64,000 nucleotides of DNA, taken from positions 561,001 to 625,000 of the forward strand of contig JAYKKM010000472.1 of the NCBI GenBank assembly GCA_035772405.1. The letters are read 5' to 3'. The notes below the pieces were generated by a model. The model had not been told where the DNA came from. It saw only the letters and a list, made by a program, of their open reading frames with translations, and did no database searches. Positions 10,424 through 22,054 of the stretch are shown here, piece after piece. A program made the translations under genes and the position numbers. Within the stretch, counting starts at the first letter, position 1; each line of letters starts with the position of its first letter. This stretch comes from Chrysogorgia sp. JL179-B06 (taxonomy: Eukaryota > Cnidaria > Anthozoa > Scleralcyonacea > Chrysogorgiidae).

Positions 10424-10654
10424 ATGCAGCAGCCTTTTTCAATGCGGAAGTATGCTATGTGAATTTGAACAACCAAAAACAAAATTAGAACGCATTTTGG
10501 TGTTGCAATTATCGAAAAACAAATTCTTGTAGTCATCTTGTTTTAAAGGGTTCAACTTTCGCGGTAAAATTTAAGCTGGCCGTGTGTTTTTGTTCGAAAG
10601 GGACTGGGCCTAAATTTGAGTTTGGCGCATGTGCAGACCAAATGCACCTATGTT

Positions 10655-11096
10655 ATCAAACATAATATCAGTAATATCATTGTCACAGTAAGTCAACAAT
10701 TCAGACTTCAGAGAACAACTTACAACTGGACATCAAATTTATACATAGTGACCATTGACCAAGCCATGTCATATGATATGAATATCGGTAAATTCGGTAT
10801 AAACAGACTAGGGCTAAAATTCCACAATCCAAATGACCAAAGGCACCAAATCTAATACTATAGCCTATAGGTACAGTCTTAGCCACAGGCTAATCAGCAT
10901 AGACACCATGACAGACTGCGTTTAGAGCCTTATTATAAATACAGTCAGGAAAACTCTCAAGATACGATCATACGAGTGCAAAAAATATGCAAATTAGTAG
11001 CCACACGTGCAGCCGGATTATATTTAGATTTATTAGATCGCGAAAACCTTCGATAAACAATATAATAAATGCCCAATTTAGTTAAATAGGTTATGT
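10655..11096. other. Intergenic
   Basis: No gene, repeat or regulatory structure that I can define. Confidence 0.3.
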
Positions 11097-11348
11097 TTAC
11101 CTTATGGCCGTGGAAGACTTATTCTTCTTGTCGTCTCGAACATACTTGGGCATGTACGATTCGGCAGCGAAATTTCTACTGAGCGTCAAGCTCGTGTTGT
11201 TGATGGCGCTCATGAGCTCCTCGAGCGAGACGTTTGGTAACGCGTCGATTCGTTGCTTTAGACCAGCATAAATATCTCGGAGATATCCCTGATCTTCATT
11301 TTCAAACGCAGAAAGTACGGTTTCGTATGAAACACTTCCCGCAGACAT
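11097..11348 (-). CDS. First exon of an unrecognised, probably cellular gene
   Basis: The exon starts with ATG at 11348 and encodes 80-odd residues: MSAGSVSYETVLSAFENED, then YAGLKQRIDALPNVSLEELM, then FAAESYMPKYVRDDKKNK. It ends at a good donor (AAG/GTAAAC) near 11098, so the gene continues to the left on the minus strand, but I could not find the next exon. The sequence has balanced composition, no repeats and no similarity to the transposons around it, which makes it the best candidate for a host gene in this part of the window. It is predicted to be helical and soluble, with no signal peptide. Confidence 0.45.
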   Translation of the reverse strand: MSAGSVSYETVLSAFENEDQGYLRDIYAGLKQRIDALPNVSLEELMSAINNTSLTLSRNFAAESYMPKYVRDDKKNKSSTAIR

Positions 11349-13493
11349 AGCACTATAGCAGTGTGCTCTGATAATCTGATTTACTCTGACAAGTCGGAAA
11401 TTGAACCTTCGTAGTCAAGCTTCGATCAGAAAGGCCGTAGTAATATTATGCTGAAGCATATACCCCATGCTGCGATAAGTCATGTCATGACTAACCAAAA
11501 AAATACAGCCAATGACTATTCAGATATTTTTCGAATTAGCCAATCATATAGCTTGTTTATGAGCCCCTGACCGCTCAAAGCCGGTCAGAACTCCCCGGAA
11601 AGTGGTCAACATTGACTGTGGACCAATCAAATAGCTAGATTCGGCAACAAGTTAGTCACTGCTCACGCGTAAGACCGCTGGTTTGACTAAGCTATATTGC
11701 TTTGGGAAAAGTCAGCGCTGAACGAAATTTGACACCTGGAATAATTAATTACTGGACCGCGATTTGAATATAATTAACCGAGTTAATTTATGACTATGCC
11801 TAGATCCGCCCCTGGTTGTATTGCGTTGCAGTGGTTGATTACCTTAGCTCTAAAAAATCTTCTGGGATTTTCTAGTTTGCTTTGGGTGGGCCCATACCCC
11901 GGTTCTCAAACACCTGATAATTTTGCAACGTAAAATTTACTGTAAATTGTGAGATTTGGTTCTTTGTTTTTGCGTAAAATTTGAGCCGTGCTTGTGTAAA
12001 ATTAGGTAGAAACGTTAGCTCAGAATGTGGAAAATCGCGTTTCAGAGGTTCTTGATTTCAAAATTTTCAGGGGGAGCATGCCCCCTAATCCCACTATAAG
12101 TATCGCGTCTTCGGAGCGAACTACTTCACAGATTTCACCGTTTCAACCCCTACTTTCAAACTCGTTCCACCAGCACCGATTGACGCACCCTGTTATGCTG
12201 AGGATTACATCGTCCATGAAGAAGAGGTTGCTGTCTGTTCCGGGCTAATAGACCCCTCGGAACCAAACTGGAGGGAGGCAGCATGAGCTGAGTTGCTGGG
12301 GGAAGATGTCGAAGTTCAGTCTTGCCCAGATGATGTATCGACAGAGCCAGATTATGATTTTGACAAATAAATAAAACAGCCATCCATGAAGTCTCTTACA
12401 GAGGCAATGGAACTGGTGGAGAAGTTGCTAAACTTTGCTAAATGTGGAATTCTATGATTCTTGAAACAAAGTGTTTTCGCGACAATTTATATATATCAGT
12501 GTTTTTACGTTTGTAGTTTCAATAACGCATGGTACATTTATAAACAACATTTTTTATATAATACATTGTGTGTAACAGTTGTCATAACCCATCAAGCACG
12601 ATCTATTTGAAATAAAATTACAGTTCTGCCATGGCTTATGTTAATTTTGATAAATTCCTATTAAGCGGCCACTAGTAGGTAACACCCCCCCCCCCCATCC
12701 ACCGCCACAAAAGGTTCCGCCGCACGCTGATTGATCGAAAAACGTTTATAGAACCAAAACTCAAACAAACCAAATTTGAATCTCATGCGATTCCTAAATA
12801 GCCATTTTCTATTGTTGGGAATGCAAGAATAAACAAGAATTAATTATAGACTCAGACAAACATGAGTACTGACCTCATTACCGCGCTTCGCTATTATCGT
12901 TCATGGTAATTTGTTGCAACACGATCTCTTCCCAAATTTAAGGCTATACCTTAATTGTCAAGAAGGCCTCAAATTAAGGTATGGGCTTAATTTTGATGGT
13001 TCCTAATGCCTGTTCTCTCAGGCTAATAGGCTAATTTACTATGCCCGCGAACTCGGGAAAAATGGCGTAGCGTCAGTAGCGTGTATCCATATTTTGTTCG
13101 CTCTGTTTCAATGCTTTTCATTGATTTGCATTATTCATCGGTATGAGTACTGGGCAAAATTACAATGGTAAGGGTTCTAATCTCTCTAATGAGCAGGTGG
13201 TTTATTACGTTCCTTCTCTGACAGTCAAGCGTACAGACTGTGCCTTCGAAATTTGTTTAAAGCTGTTGACGTTCTGACGTACTGAAACCATGATTTGGTT
13301 TATATATTCAGGTAAGCAAAAGAGAAAGCGAAAAGTCAAAGAACCTCAAAGTTTGAAAGAAATTGATGAACTTCTTGATAAAGCCCTGAAAGAAGCTCAA
13401 ACTTTGTTCCCCAGTAGCAAGACCAAGAAAAGTAAAAAACTATTGGCCATTTTTGCTATAGCTCTAATGCGCTTGCATTTCACGCACAAAACC
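11349..13493. other. Long stretch without a supported gene
   Basis: Short ORFs occur (for example 12027-12248) but resemble translated repeat sequence. A poly-C run lies at 12687-12697. A Lys-rich frame at 13290-13496 (motif KQKRKRKVKEPQSLKEIDELL) could be an exon ending near the next MITE, but no splice partners are evident. Confidence 0.3.
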
Positions 13494-13496
13494 TAA

Positions 13497-13613
13497 GGCC
13501 CGTTTTAGACGTCGAACTTCACATGTGCCGAACTCAATGTAAATGGGCGTAATCTATTGTTTAAGCTAATTTGCGTTGAGTTCGGTACGTGAAGTTCAAG
13601 TCTAAACCGGGCC
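13497..13613. repeat. MITE, 117 bp, TAA target duplication
   Basis: The element begins GGCCCGTTTTAGAC and ends TCTAAACCGGGCC. The arms extend about 45 bp inward (TCGAACTTCAC / GTGAAGTTCAAG). TAA flanks both sides (13494-13496 and 13614-13616). A 3-bp TAA duplication fits PIF/Harbinger-type MITEs. Confidence 0.7.
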
Positions 13614-13616
13614 TAA

Positions 13617-15492
13617 ACAGCAGTAAGTACCATAAAGCGTTGACATACAACAATAAATATAGAACGGACAACTGAAGACCAATAACAAGAAATTTACGCT
13701 GTCGCTTTTTCATATTGCAGTCATATTACATATACGATTTCCCCTTCACTTACGATCTACAATAAGTGCTATGCAGTGTTGCAGCACTTCACTTCCTCAT
13801 AGAAATTACTAGTTAAATATTTAATAAATTGGTAACATGCTTACTTCTATGAATCTAAGGGTCAGCCAAAACAAGTTTTTGAAAAGAAATTAGAGATTGC
13901 ATGCTGAATTTACGAAAGTGGTAATTATCAGATTAGGTGTGGAAAATTAGGTGTTATGATGCAGAATGTAAATGATGTTTGGGTTTGCACTACATGTACC
14001 CCACCTGGAACACCAAAAGCTCGTATGTACTACAGTGTAAATGCATTCAATTCTTGTATGTTGTTAATTGTTTATAGTCAGGCCCCTATCACCTTATCAC
14101 TTACAATATGTCATATTTCTACATGTATTTTATAGTCGCCATAAGAATATGGAACAAGGGAAAATTAAAGAAAATTGAAGGATTTATTGCACAACACTGT
14201 ATGGAATGAGTTTAACCAAGCTGTTTCATCTCTTACGAATGAATGCATTGGTGAAGTATGTATCTATATTTATTCCATCTTTGAATTACTATATACCTAA
14301 CATTTCTATCTTTCTCTCCTTTGATTCTTATCAGATAAAATATGCTACAATTGTGGCCTAAGGGGCCACAGAACAGATCGACAGAACGCAGAAAAGGACA
14401 AGTTGGGGGCAAAAAAATTCTATATCAACTTTAGATGGTAAATAATCCAGCTCTTTCGCAATCGTATTCATAATTTACATCCTGTTTCCAATAGGTTTAA
14501 ACGATTTTTCCTAAAATATTTTGTTTTCAGGACCATGCAACAATCACCAACGAAAATCACAAACAAAAAAATTCGATAATTATCAAATACATTTTTACAC
14601 ATCTTAAAATAATTTTGTACAATTAATAAAACCTTTAAAAAATTGTGCAAGTCTTGTTTTGTTGAGGGAGTTTCATATTGTGAATGGTCACTCTGAAGAG
14701 ATTGTCTACTGAACAAATTACAATTTGCATGAAAGATGAACAACAGTTCGAATAAATGGTATAGAATTGTACCAATCTCGTATCCAGACCCAAGCATCCG
14801 CGGCCGCACGGGAAATAACCAGAAAGTAGGTATTTTGGGGCATGCGCAGTTACAATTTTGTACCCAGGCTTACTTTGTAGCTACCACACGGTTGTAAAAT
14901 TTCGAACTCGATTCAGCAGAGAACTTGTTTAAAATATATAATTTTATTTCACAAATTCGTAATTTACTATGGCAGGAATAGATGAGCATTGCCTGCTGGA
15001 TGATGTCATAACGTTTACATTGGGAAAAATGGCTTGACCATCAAGTCTCATGGCTCAGCATCACAGCAAAGAGATGCCATTTTATCAAAGCAATAAAATA
15101 TCCCTAAGAGGTGCTTGCTGTGCTTAATAATTGGTTTTGGTAAATCGCTTATATTTCAAATTTTGCCTTCCATGTTCCATTTTCTTGATAGAAAAACATT
15201 GGCGTCATCCGTTATTAATTTTCAATTATCTTGAGAAGTCTTTCCTGAAGAAGCAATTGCTTGTGCAGTTGTGCAGAAAACAGATTGTTCACTCGATATC
15301 ATACTCAATAGTCAATACCCATGTTATGAACAACAAAGAACTCTGAAATAAGTTGTAAAGAGCAATAGTGTAATTCGTTTTTTGTTTGTAACCAGATCGA
15401 CTCAGGGGCAAAACTCGCCATATTTCGTGGTGGGGTGCCCTGCAGCTCCGGAGGTAAAATTTACCGAAACGTATAAATGGAAGCCTGCCTCC
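13617..15492. other. Long stretch without a supported gene
   Basis: Only short ORFs. The frame 14468-14809 on the minus strand is low-complexity and Phe/Leu/Asn-rich, typical of AT-rich non-coding DNA. I see no domain, tRNA or repeat structure. Confidence 0.3.
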
Positions 15493-15497
15493 GGCTC

Positions 15498-15617
15498 CAT
15501 ACACACGGAAACGTTTTCCTGCGTTTTTGTGTTGTTTCAAGTAATTAACTGTTGTTCTCGATTCCCTTGAGAACAGTAAACAATAGAAAAACGCAGGAAA
15601 ACGTTTCCGTGTGTATG
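15498..15617. repeat. Palindromic MITE, about 120 bp
   Basis: Arms of about 38 bp (CATACACACGGAAACG... and ...CGTTTCCGTGTGTATG) flank a short spacer that holds a second smaller dyad (GTTCTC/GAGAAC). GGCTC occurs on both sides and may be a target duplication, though the right border is blurred by a G run. Confidence 0.6.
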
Positions 15618-15754
15618 GGGGCTCAATCTACATGCATTTGAACTAAATTCCTATTATCAGTTTGGTATGTGATGGCAAACTGGCAATATATAGAGTTAAA
15701 ATAGATATTAATTTATAGCAATACCACGAAACCTGCGCCTTTCCGGTTTCCTAA

Positions 15755-16130
15755 TAGTGAGGTGGTACACCTCATAGTGGAAGAAAGCATCAAATTTGGC
15801 ACAGACCCTTGTCTTGGTAGTGGAAGCAATTTTAGAAGGGGTGCCATAAAATCGGACGTCAGGGGGGGTGAGAAATTAATGAAATATAATACGGGGGGTG
15901 TTACCACCTTAGCTTTTTGAAAACATAAAACTGGGATTTATTAGCAAATTATACACATATCATTTGACTGATAGTTGAGAAAATACTGAGAAACAATTTA
16001 AAATAATCGCAGATCAGGGGGGTCTTCTAATAATGTATTCAACTCGAGAAGTATAACATACATAACGCTGCTTGCATTTTTTAATGTACAAATCAATAAA
16101 TTATAAAAATTAAACAGTAAACATATATAT
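15755..16130. repeat. Left TIR of the nuclease-bearing transposon
   Basis: Reverse complement of 21210-21590 with scattered differences. It includes the stretch GAAGAAAGCATCAAATTTGG and a G-rich run near 15866. Confidence 0.7.
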
Positions 16131-16247
16131 CGTAATTTCAAGAATATATATATATGATGATTCCACGAAACTGACTTTTGACATCAAAATAATGTGTAGT
16201 ATATATACAAACAAAAAGCAAAAGTAATGACCTCGTGCTTCCTTAAG

Positions 16248-16538
16248 TTAGCTGCTGTTATTGTTACATTCCCCAGAGCATTGGCAAAGATCTGTACATG
16301 GGAGATTGGCTTTTGAGCATTTACATCTGCTTCTGCACCCTTTTTGACAACCACACTTAATCAGTTCTGCGCATGCTTTTGCAGCTTCAGGAATGGTCGT
16401 CCACACCGGTATCCAAGCGTTATTTACATCAGTCCAACCCCAACCCTCTGGTGAAGGAACCATTTGGATAGATTGCAGGCTTTTGGTCCAGATGCTGCTT
16501 TGGTAAATTGTTCTTAAAATATGTTGCAATAATGCATC
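16248..16538 (-). pseudogene. Terminal exon of the transposon gene: Cys-rich (CXC-like) tail
   Basis: The exon begins after an ATAG acceptor at 16539-16540 and reads DALLQHILRTIYQSS, SPEGWGWTDVNNAWIPVW, then CAELIKCGCQKGC and CKCSKANLPCTDLCQC to the stop. The joined frame with the upstream exon (ENIPPTQ then DALLQH) is clean across a 122-bp intron (16539-16660). The ten or so Cys residues in CGC, CKC and CQC groups resemble a CRC/CXC zinc-binding module, likely for DNA binding. This exon itself has no break. Confidence 0.65.
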
Positions 16539-16660
16539 CTATGAAATTTTTGTTTTAAAAATACGTAAAATAAGTTAAAAGATTACGAAAGCATTTAATC
16601 TGAATCCTTTGTTTATTTTCAAATAAATATGTTCGTCAATTGGTACCTAAATTGTCTTAC

Positions 16661-17776
16661 CTGTGTAGGAGGAATGTTTTCCAGCGTTCTGACCTTCTTG
16701 GTGAAAAGTTCTTGTCTTGCTTCATTAACGGACAATAGGTTGCTAGTCCTATCGTAAATCACTACTGTGAATCTTTCCAATGTCTTTAACTCCGAGTCCT
16801 GTAACCCCAACGACTGAAATGTGTTATTTCGCAAATGCAGGAATGCTTCGGTGACTGCCGGATACGATTTCCATGCTTCCCAAGCTGACTTTTTACCTTT
16901 TCCAAAGAAGCAAGATGTTGTGTCACATCCAGTGAATGCGTGGAAGATGGGCAGTGCTTGCGATGTATCGGGTGAGAGCGAAGAACAAATGGCATTAACA
17001 CTGATATATTCAAAGTGTTTTCCCATACCAAACGCCAGCCAGATCTCTGTTGAGGAATGTAAAGAGATCAGCTCATTAAGAACACCAACTAGTATTACAA
17101 TTACATCTGTATCGACTGTACGAATGAGCAGTCTAGCTGCCCCATGTTCGAGGGAATGCAATACGTGCACAGCAATTCGTGTGTCAGCCTCTTCATGGTC
17201 ACATCTCCCCATGTCGATATCAGGCCTTCCACTTGAAACAACACTTTCATCTAACGTTGCAATGACTTGCTTTTCAGCAGAAAACCGAAAAGCACAAATC
17301 TTTTGGGTCAAAAATGAAAACAGTTCCTTCTTATTATCGTCAACTTGAAGAAAGTCTTTCCAGTGTGAAGGTAACTTTGTTTCTCCTGACACCTTCTTTC
17401 TCTTCCCTTTCCCTCTTTTCTTCCTGGCCGATCCCTTGATGCTCTTTTCTTTGTATGTGTCCCATACAACATCCAAACGATTTGTTGATTGCAGTTGACT
17501 TACAAGGAATGGGATGAAGACGTTATCAGCATAATTATTGAAAGTACAGGCACTTGAAGTGGGAAGGGAATGGACAATAGCTGCTCCATCGATGATCTTG
17601 CAATCATAAGACGTTGGTGTATCAGGCTGTTGCGATGGCTTGATGAACTGGAGGAGGTCAGACTTTTTACCAAGTCTTAGGTTTCCAAACTCTGATAGCG
17701 ATTGTGGATATGGTTGGTTTTCATGCATGAAAAATTCTTCTAAATCTCCACTCCGATGCTGTGCAGCAACATACAA
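16661..17776 (-). pseudogene. PIN/FEN1-like nuclease domain of the transposon gene
   Basis: The frame encodes a Lys-rich linker (ARKKRGKGKRKKVSG) followed by the motifs CDHEEADTRIAVH, RTVDTDVIVILVG and IFHAFTGCDTTSCFFGKGKK. This order (EEADTR, DTDV, TGCD then GKGK) matches, to my reading, the acidic centres and helical arch/H3TH region of FEN1/XPG-type PIN nucleases. It then runs through YPAVTEAFLHL and ERFTVVIYDRTSNL to VNEARQELF and ends at a CAG/GTAAGA donor (16659-16661). The family is abundant in cnidarian and fish genomes as uncharacterised proteins. The assignment is by motif, not by search. Upstream (17777-17985) the coding sequence continues in another frame, so there is at least a 1-nt indel near 17850. 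Confidence 0.55.
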
Positions 17777-17985
17777 GCGGCTGAAAAGATTACAGTCACT
17801 TCTCAGTGCTTTTACACGCTGTTGTGATTTAGTTTTAGGCTTTTCATTCTGCGCTTGAACAATGGCGGTGAATTCTTCTTGATAGTCTCATGTATTAACA
17901 CTGTCCTTTCTTCAATAACTTTCTTTACGTAGGCTGCGTACTGTTGTTGTCCAGAAAGCTCAAGGTTGTTTAGTGATACAACTAC

Positions 17986-19572
17986 TTATTGAGAAGCACA
18001 GTCACCAGTCTCAATGTTCACTAGGTCTTCTGAATATTCGTCGATAGGATTTCGCCACGTTTGAATCGTGCTTGTGAGGTTTTGCACATGTGATTGGAAA
18101 GCTTTCTGTGCTGAAAGACCATGTTCATGGTGCTTTGACAATTTGCCATCATTAGGGTCCTCATCATATAAATACTGATTTTCAAACTCATTTACGATAC
18201 GTGCGAATTCTGGGCCAGAAACCATCCACCTTCGAAATGCAACAGGATTTTCGGTCAACCCCACTGCTCCTACGGATCCTTTTACAATGGCGTTGTTTTG
18301 TTCGTAGGCTTGATCAATAGGTATGCAGGAGAATGGTTTTCTTGTCTTACCGATTACCCAGTATTTCTGCATTTCTTCTTTGATAGCTGCAGGCAAGGAT
18401 TTCATATCCCTTATGTGAATTGGTATCCACCGAGCATAATTGGTATGATCCAGTGCAAAGAACCATGCAACAAGGGATTCCAAGACTTCGACGTAGAGTG
18501 AAAACTTCATTTCGCGATGAGATCGGACGAAAATCAGTATCAGCGTCTGTATTCTGAGTACTATATCCCAGAAATGAAAGGTAGGGCTCTTCTCTTTCAT
18601 CATCGCTTTCCATCTTTGAAAATCATCTTCATCGTGCTCTGGACTTGCCGTTTTGAGGAACGCCTGTTTCTGAAGCTTGGAAAGGGCTACCACAGTAACT
18701 TGGTGGGCATATCTTGTCCGCGTTAGGTGTGTCACACGCAGAATAGAATTGGCCTTTCCGGATGTGGAGATACCCGATTCGGTTAATGCAGATGTCCATC
18801 CAGAATCTTCTAGCAGATCGCCACATACCCTCCAGAGCGCCATCTCAAGATGAAGTCCTCCAAACATAACAACGTGTTTGCTTTCTCCATGCGTTAAGGG
18901 CCAGTTCCATTGAACGAATTTTGCCAGAGAAAATAATGGTTGATCGAAGGCGGTGACCGGAATCTGTCCAGGGTTTAAGAACTCCGTTGCTCTACGTTGA
19001 ACATCCATTCCATGCTTTATCATCGCCAGGGAGGTAGATTTTTCTTCAAACAGGGGAAGCAATCCAGAAATAACTGGATGTGGGATGTGTAGATCAGCAG
19101 AAGATCCATGATAACTGGACCAAGAAACCACATCGTTTTCGGCAAGATCTTTCTCCGGAATTCTAGCTACATGTTGAACCCAGCATTCTTCTTGACTGAT
19201 AGCTCCTTTTAATTTTCCACAAAAGGATCCACGGTATGACGTTTCAGAAACAGTTAGTTCGCTAGTTTTTGCGCCAGCTGCGGGGACCACAGCATAACTC
19301 TCCAGTAGATTAAACTGCTTTTTGGAATTCTCCATCGCGAGTGTTATGGAGGACCTCGAAGCACCTAATGTCAATGCACTAGGGAATTGAAACAAACTTA
19401 TTCCTGTACCATGGAATGATCCTGCTGCACTGGTTGAGGAAGGATTATGGTCAATATTGTCAAGGGCAACAACAGTGAAAAGACCATGACGTAAATTTAG
19501 AGGGCAAACAACTCCGTCCTCTTGGAAACGACTGCAAACCGCTGAAGCTATTCCGTTGGTTAGATCATCCAC
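17986..19572 (-). pseudogene. Central part of the transposon gene
   Basis: This is 528 codons in one frame, in register with the N-terminal piece at 19660-20655, the two being separated only by a TAG at 19660-19662. Recognisable motifs are VALDNIDHNPSSTSA, GTGISLFQFP, VVMFGGLHLEMALWR, ALDHTNYARWIPIHIRDM and DQAYEQNNAIVKGSVGAVGL. I know these as the conserved core of the same cnidarian/fish family. The acidic and His positions in LDNIDHN and FGGLHLE are candidates for a metal site. The frame ends in TAA at 17986-17988, and the following bases (encoding ELSGQQQYAAYVKKV) still look coding, so this stop is a defect. Confidence 0.6.
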
Positions 19573-19659
19573 CCTATCATATGAAACACTCAGACCTAGG
19601 TTGTATAGCTGATTGATTATTTTTTTGCTTCTTGTTTGGGAGTAAATACTTAAGCCAAC

Positions 19660-20818
19660 CTACAGTGGCAGTGGGGGTTCCCGTTTCAGTGAGTGGCGAA
19701 CTTTCGAACTGCTAGAGAGGATTTTCTTTGAATTGAATGCAATAAGCTGCGATATTGTAAGCAGAGCCTGCGAATCCGCTGCGTTTTCTTGAGCTATATT
19801 AGTTCCACCAATTAGCATTGATACTAGAACTTTAAGACTCGAAGTGACAGAGTTGGATTGGCAATTGGGTGGAAATTCTCCATTGAAGTGGAATAGACTT
19901 TCTTCATTAAATATATCGCGTCTTACAATTTTTGCTGCTTTAGCCAATATAAGTGTGTCAGATTCGTAATCTTTTTTTTCTACTTCATCTCTAAGTAGGG
20001 AAGCCATTCCTTCTTTAAAAACTAGCAATGTATTTTTGCCATCAGTTTGTTCTTGAAGTTTCCCACAGAAATTTATTAATACACGATTCTTGAAACGAGT
20101 CTTATTTATCGACTTTTCAATGCCAAAATCTATTAGACGATTTACATAAAGCTGATGAAGTTCAGAAAGGGTAAAAATGTATTTCCCGTCATCCATGCAA
20201 CAGCTTTCCATAAAACAGACCAACTCAGCAAATGCCCTTGCCTCGTTGAGTTGATCTTCGTTATTTGATTGGCTGGTTGCCATTTTGCGAAGAAATGCTC
20301 TGTGACGATTGGTAAGGTTTGTCATGCATCTTTTGTGGTATTTTGCCTCAATCGCAATCATATCTCCACCTGCTATGCGGGTCAACAAAGACGAATTGTT
20401 AAGATCTTTGGCAATTTTTCGCACTCTTGCATCCACTTCCAGAGTCGTAACGTCGTGTAGTTCGCCCCCTTGCTCACAGAATACACATGACTCTTCACTT
20501 AAAATTTTCCTTTTAACTCGCCGGGGCTGCTCTTCTCCAACAGCACAATTTTTCCTTTTATTTCTCACACGTTCAAGCTTTGAAGTTGAAAATTTTAAAT
20601 GACATGACTTATGCCCTTGATCTAACAAATAACTCTGGTGACACTTCTGGCCCAAAATTCACATTAACCGGAAGAGAGTTAAGCTCCTTAAATTCGTCTA
20701 AATTTTGGAGAAATACCGAGTAAATATTTAAGCAGTGATCTTTCTGAAGACTGTCTACTGGACACTTCAACGGCTCTTCCTTATAACTCCCACAAATTAC
20801 ACAGGAGCTCCAGTCCAT
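19660..20818 (-). pseudogene. N-terminal part of the transposon gene, zinc-finger-like
   Basis: The start is the ATG at 20818 (MDWSSCVICGSYKEEPLKC). After about 60 codons the frame shifts near 20640-20655 and resumes as CHQSYLLDQGHKSCHLKF, SCVFCEQGGELHDV and AKYHKRCMTNL. CxxC pairs and the HKSC / YHKRC motifs suggest two treble-clef-like zinc modules. The Lys/Arg stretch RVKRK is a possible nuclear signal. The frame ends in TAG at 19660-19662 and coding continues in the same frame beyond it. Taken with the downstream pieces, the intact family member would be one protein of well over 1,000 residues. Confidence 0.55.
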
Positions 20819-21209
20819 CGTTACTAAATAAAACATTTATCCGACTATTACGAGCTAGCCAAGTTTTTTTTGCACTGGTTTATGTGATAAAAACATTGTA
20901 AACACTTACCGAAAGCACACGATAGTATTAAAACTTCGATCCAACGATAAACAAACTTCATTTAGCCATGAGAATACGTTGACACTATGCAAACAAACAA
21001 CATTGCAAACATGGCAGAAGAGGAATTATGAACAGCTGCCGAAAAAGAAGCCATGTTTTTATGAAAAATGCCTGGTACAAGTTTACAGCTGACCAATCAA
21101 TCATCTTCACATTCTGCATTTACTTTTTCTAAAAGTTTGAAAACAGGTCAGTGTTCGTTGGCAATGTGCAGACAGACAAGGCAATAAACTACGATATTTA
21201 TGTTTACTG

Positions 21210-21590
21210 TAGTGTTAAGGCTTTTAGAATTTTTATAATTCACTGATTTGTACATTAAAAACAAGCAAGCGACGTTATGTATGTTATACCTCTTGAGCTG
21301 AATACCATTATTAGAAGACCCCCCCTGATCTGCGATTATTTTAAATTGTTTCTCAGTCAAATGTTATGTGTATAATTTGCTAATAAATCCCAGTCTTACA
21401 ATGTTTTCAAAAAGCTAAGGTAGTAACACCCCCGTATTATATTTCATTAATCCCCCCCCCCTGACGTCCGGTTTTGTGGCACCCCTTCTAAAATTGCTTC
21501 CACTACCAAGACAAGGGTCTGTGCCAAATTTGATGCTTTCTTCCACTATGTAACGATATGACCTTAAAAGCGCCTTACACCACCTCACTA
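21210..21590. repeat. Right TIR of the nuclease-bearing transposon
   Basis: Inverted copy of 15755-16130. It keeps the 21-bp segment absent from the left end and is followed by the TAA duplication. Confidence 0.7.
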
Positions 21591-21831
21591 TAAAGCACAG
21601 TACGCATGAACATACATAATTGATCATTGATCGTGTATAAAACTGATAAAAGTATAATCGACATCATTATTTTTTCTGGAAGCAGAGGCATTTAAAGTTG
21701 GGGAGCTAAAGTCAACAAACAGGTAATCGTAAACCGCATTTTTAGTGGGGTCCCCCGGAACACAATTTTTTTTAGTATTTTGGGCGGTGTCACCCCACAC
21801 ACACACACACCTTAAGTTTCGCCCCTGGATC

Positions 21832-22005
21832 GACTGTCCTGATATCTGCAGAGTTATACATTTTGGTCTTCCACAAACCATGGAGGAATATTTCCAAGAA
21901 ACAGGCAGAGCTGGAAATCCTGTTGAAGCTATTGTTTATTACAATTTGCATGACATCAGTAAATCGAAAAAGACCATGCAAGATGTTGAGGAATGGGCTG
22001 ATTAG
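21832..22005 (+). pseudogene. RecQ-type helicase fragment
   Basis: The translation IDCPDICRVIHFGLPQ, MEEYFQETGRAGNP and IVYYNLHDISKSKK matches helicase motifs V and VI of the RecQ family (QETGRAGR normally; here the final Arg position is Asn). It is an isolated exon-length piece. No other helicase exon lies within the window, and a (CA) microsatellite sits just upstream. RecQ-like fragments of this kind are often parts of transposon-borne helicases in cnidarians, or retrogene debris. Confidence 0.6.
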
Positions 22006-22054
22006 CTTAACAAAGTTCTTATCATGGCTACAGTACTATAGACAGCCAAAATGA

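Larger units (their letters stand above)
7662..10654. mobile_element. TIR-bounded DNA element of about 3 kb, superfamily unclear
   Basis: A 30-bp terminal inverted repeat starts with AACATAGGTGCATTTGG at 7662 and ends with CCAAATGCACCTATGTT at 10654, with one mismatch. The interior holds an antisense spliced gene (9515-10423), a nested MITE (9036-9330) and otherwise AT-rich sequence. No transposase motif is visible, so the copy is probably non-autonomous, or the antisense gene encodes a transposition protein that I do not recognise. A clean target duplication could not be fixed. Confidence 0.6.
15755..21590. mobile_element. TIR transposon with TAA target, encoding a PIN/FEN1-like nuclease gene
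   Basis: The ends are TAGTGAGGTGGT and ACCACCTCACTA. The inverted arms extend about 370-400 bp inward (15755-16130 against 21210-21590), apart from a 21-bp gap near the left end. TAA flanks both sides (15752-15754 and 21591-21593). The interior is filled by one long minus-strand gene (20818 down to 16248). No DDE transposase is visible, so the nuclease gene is the only candidate for a mobility protein. I do not know an established superfamily with this gene content. The gene has stops and frameshifts, so this copy is dead. Confidence 0.75.

Noticed and set aside
12027..12248. 73-codon ORF with a GSMPPNP phrase
   Set aside because: The phrase is what I would expect from a translated interspersed repeat; no flanking coding signal was found.
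16821..17348. 175-codon plus-strand ORF
   Set aside because: It is antisense to the nuclease domain and its composition mirrors that gene.
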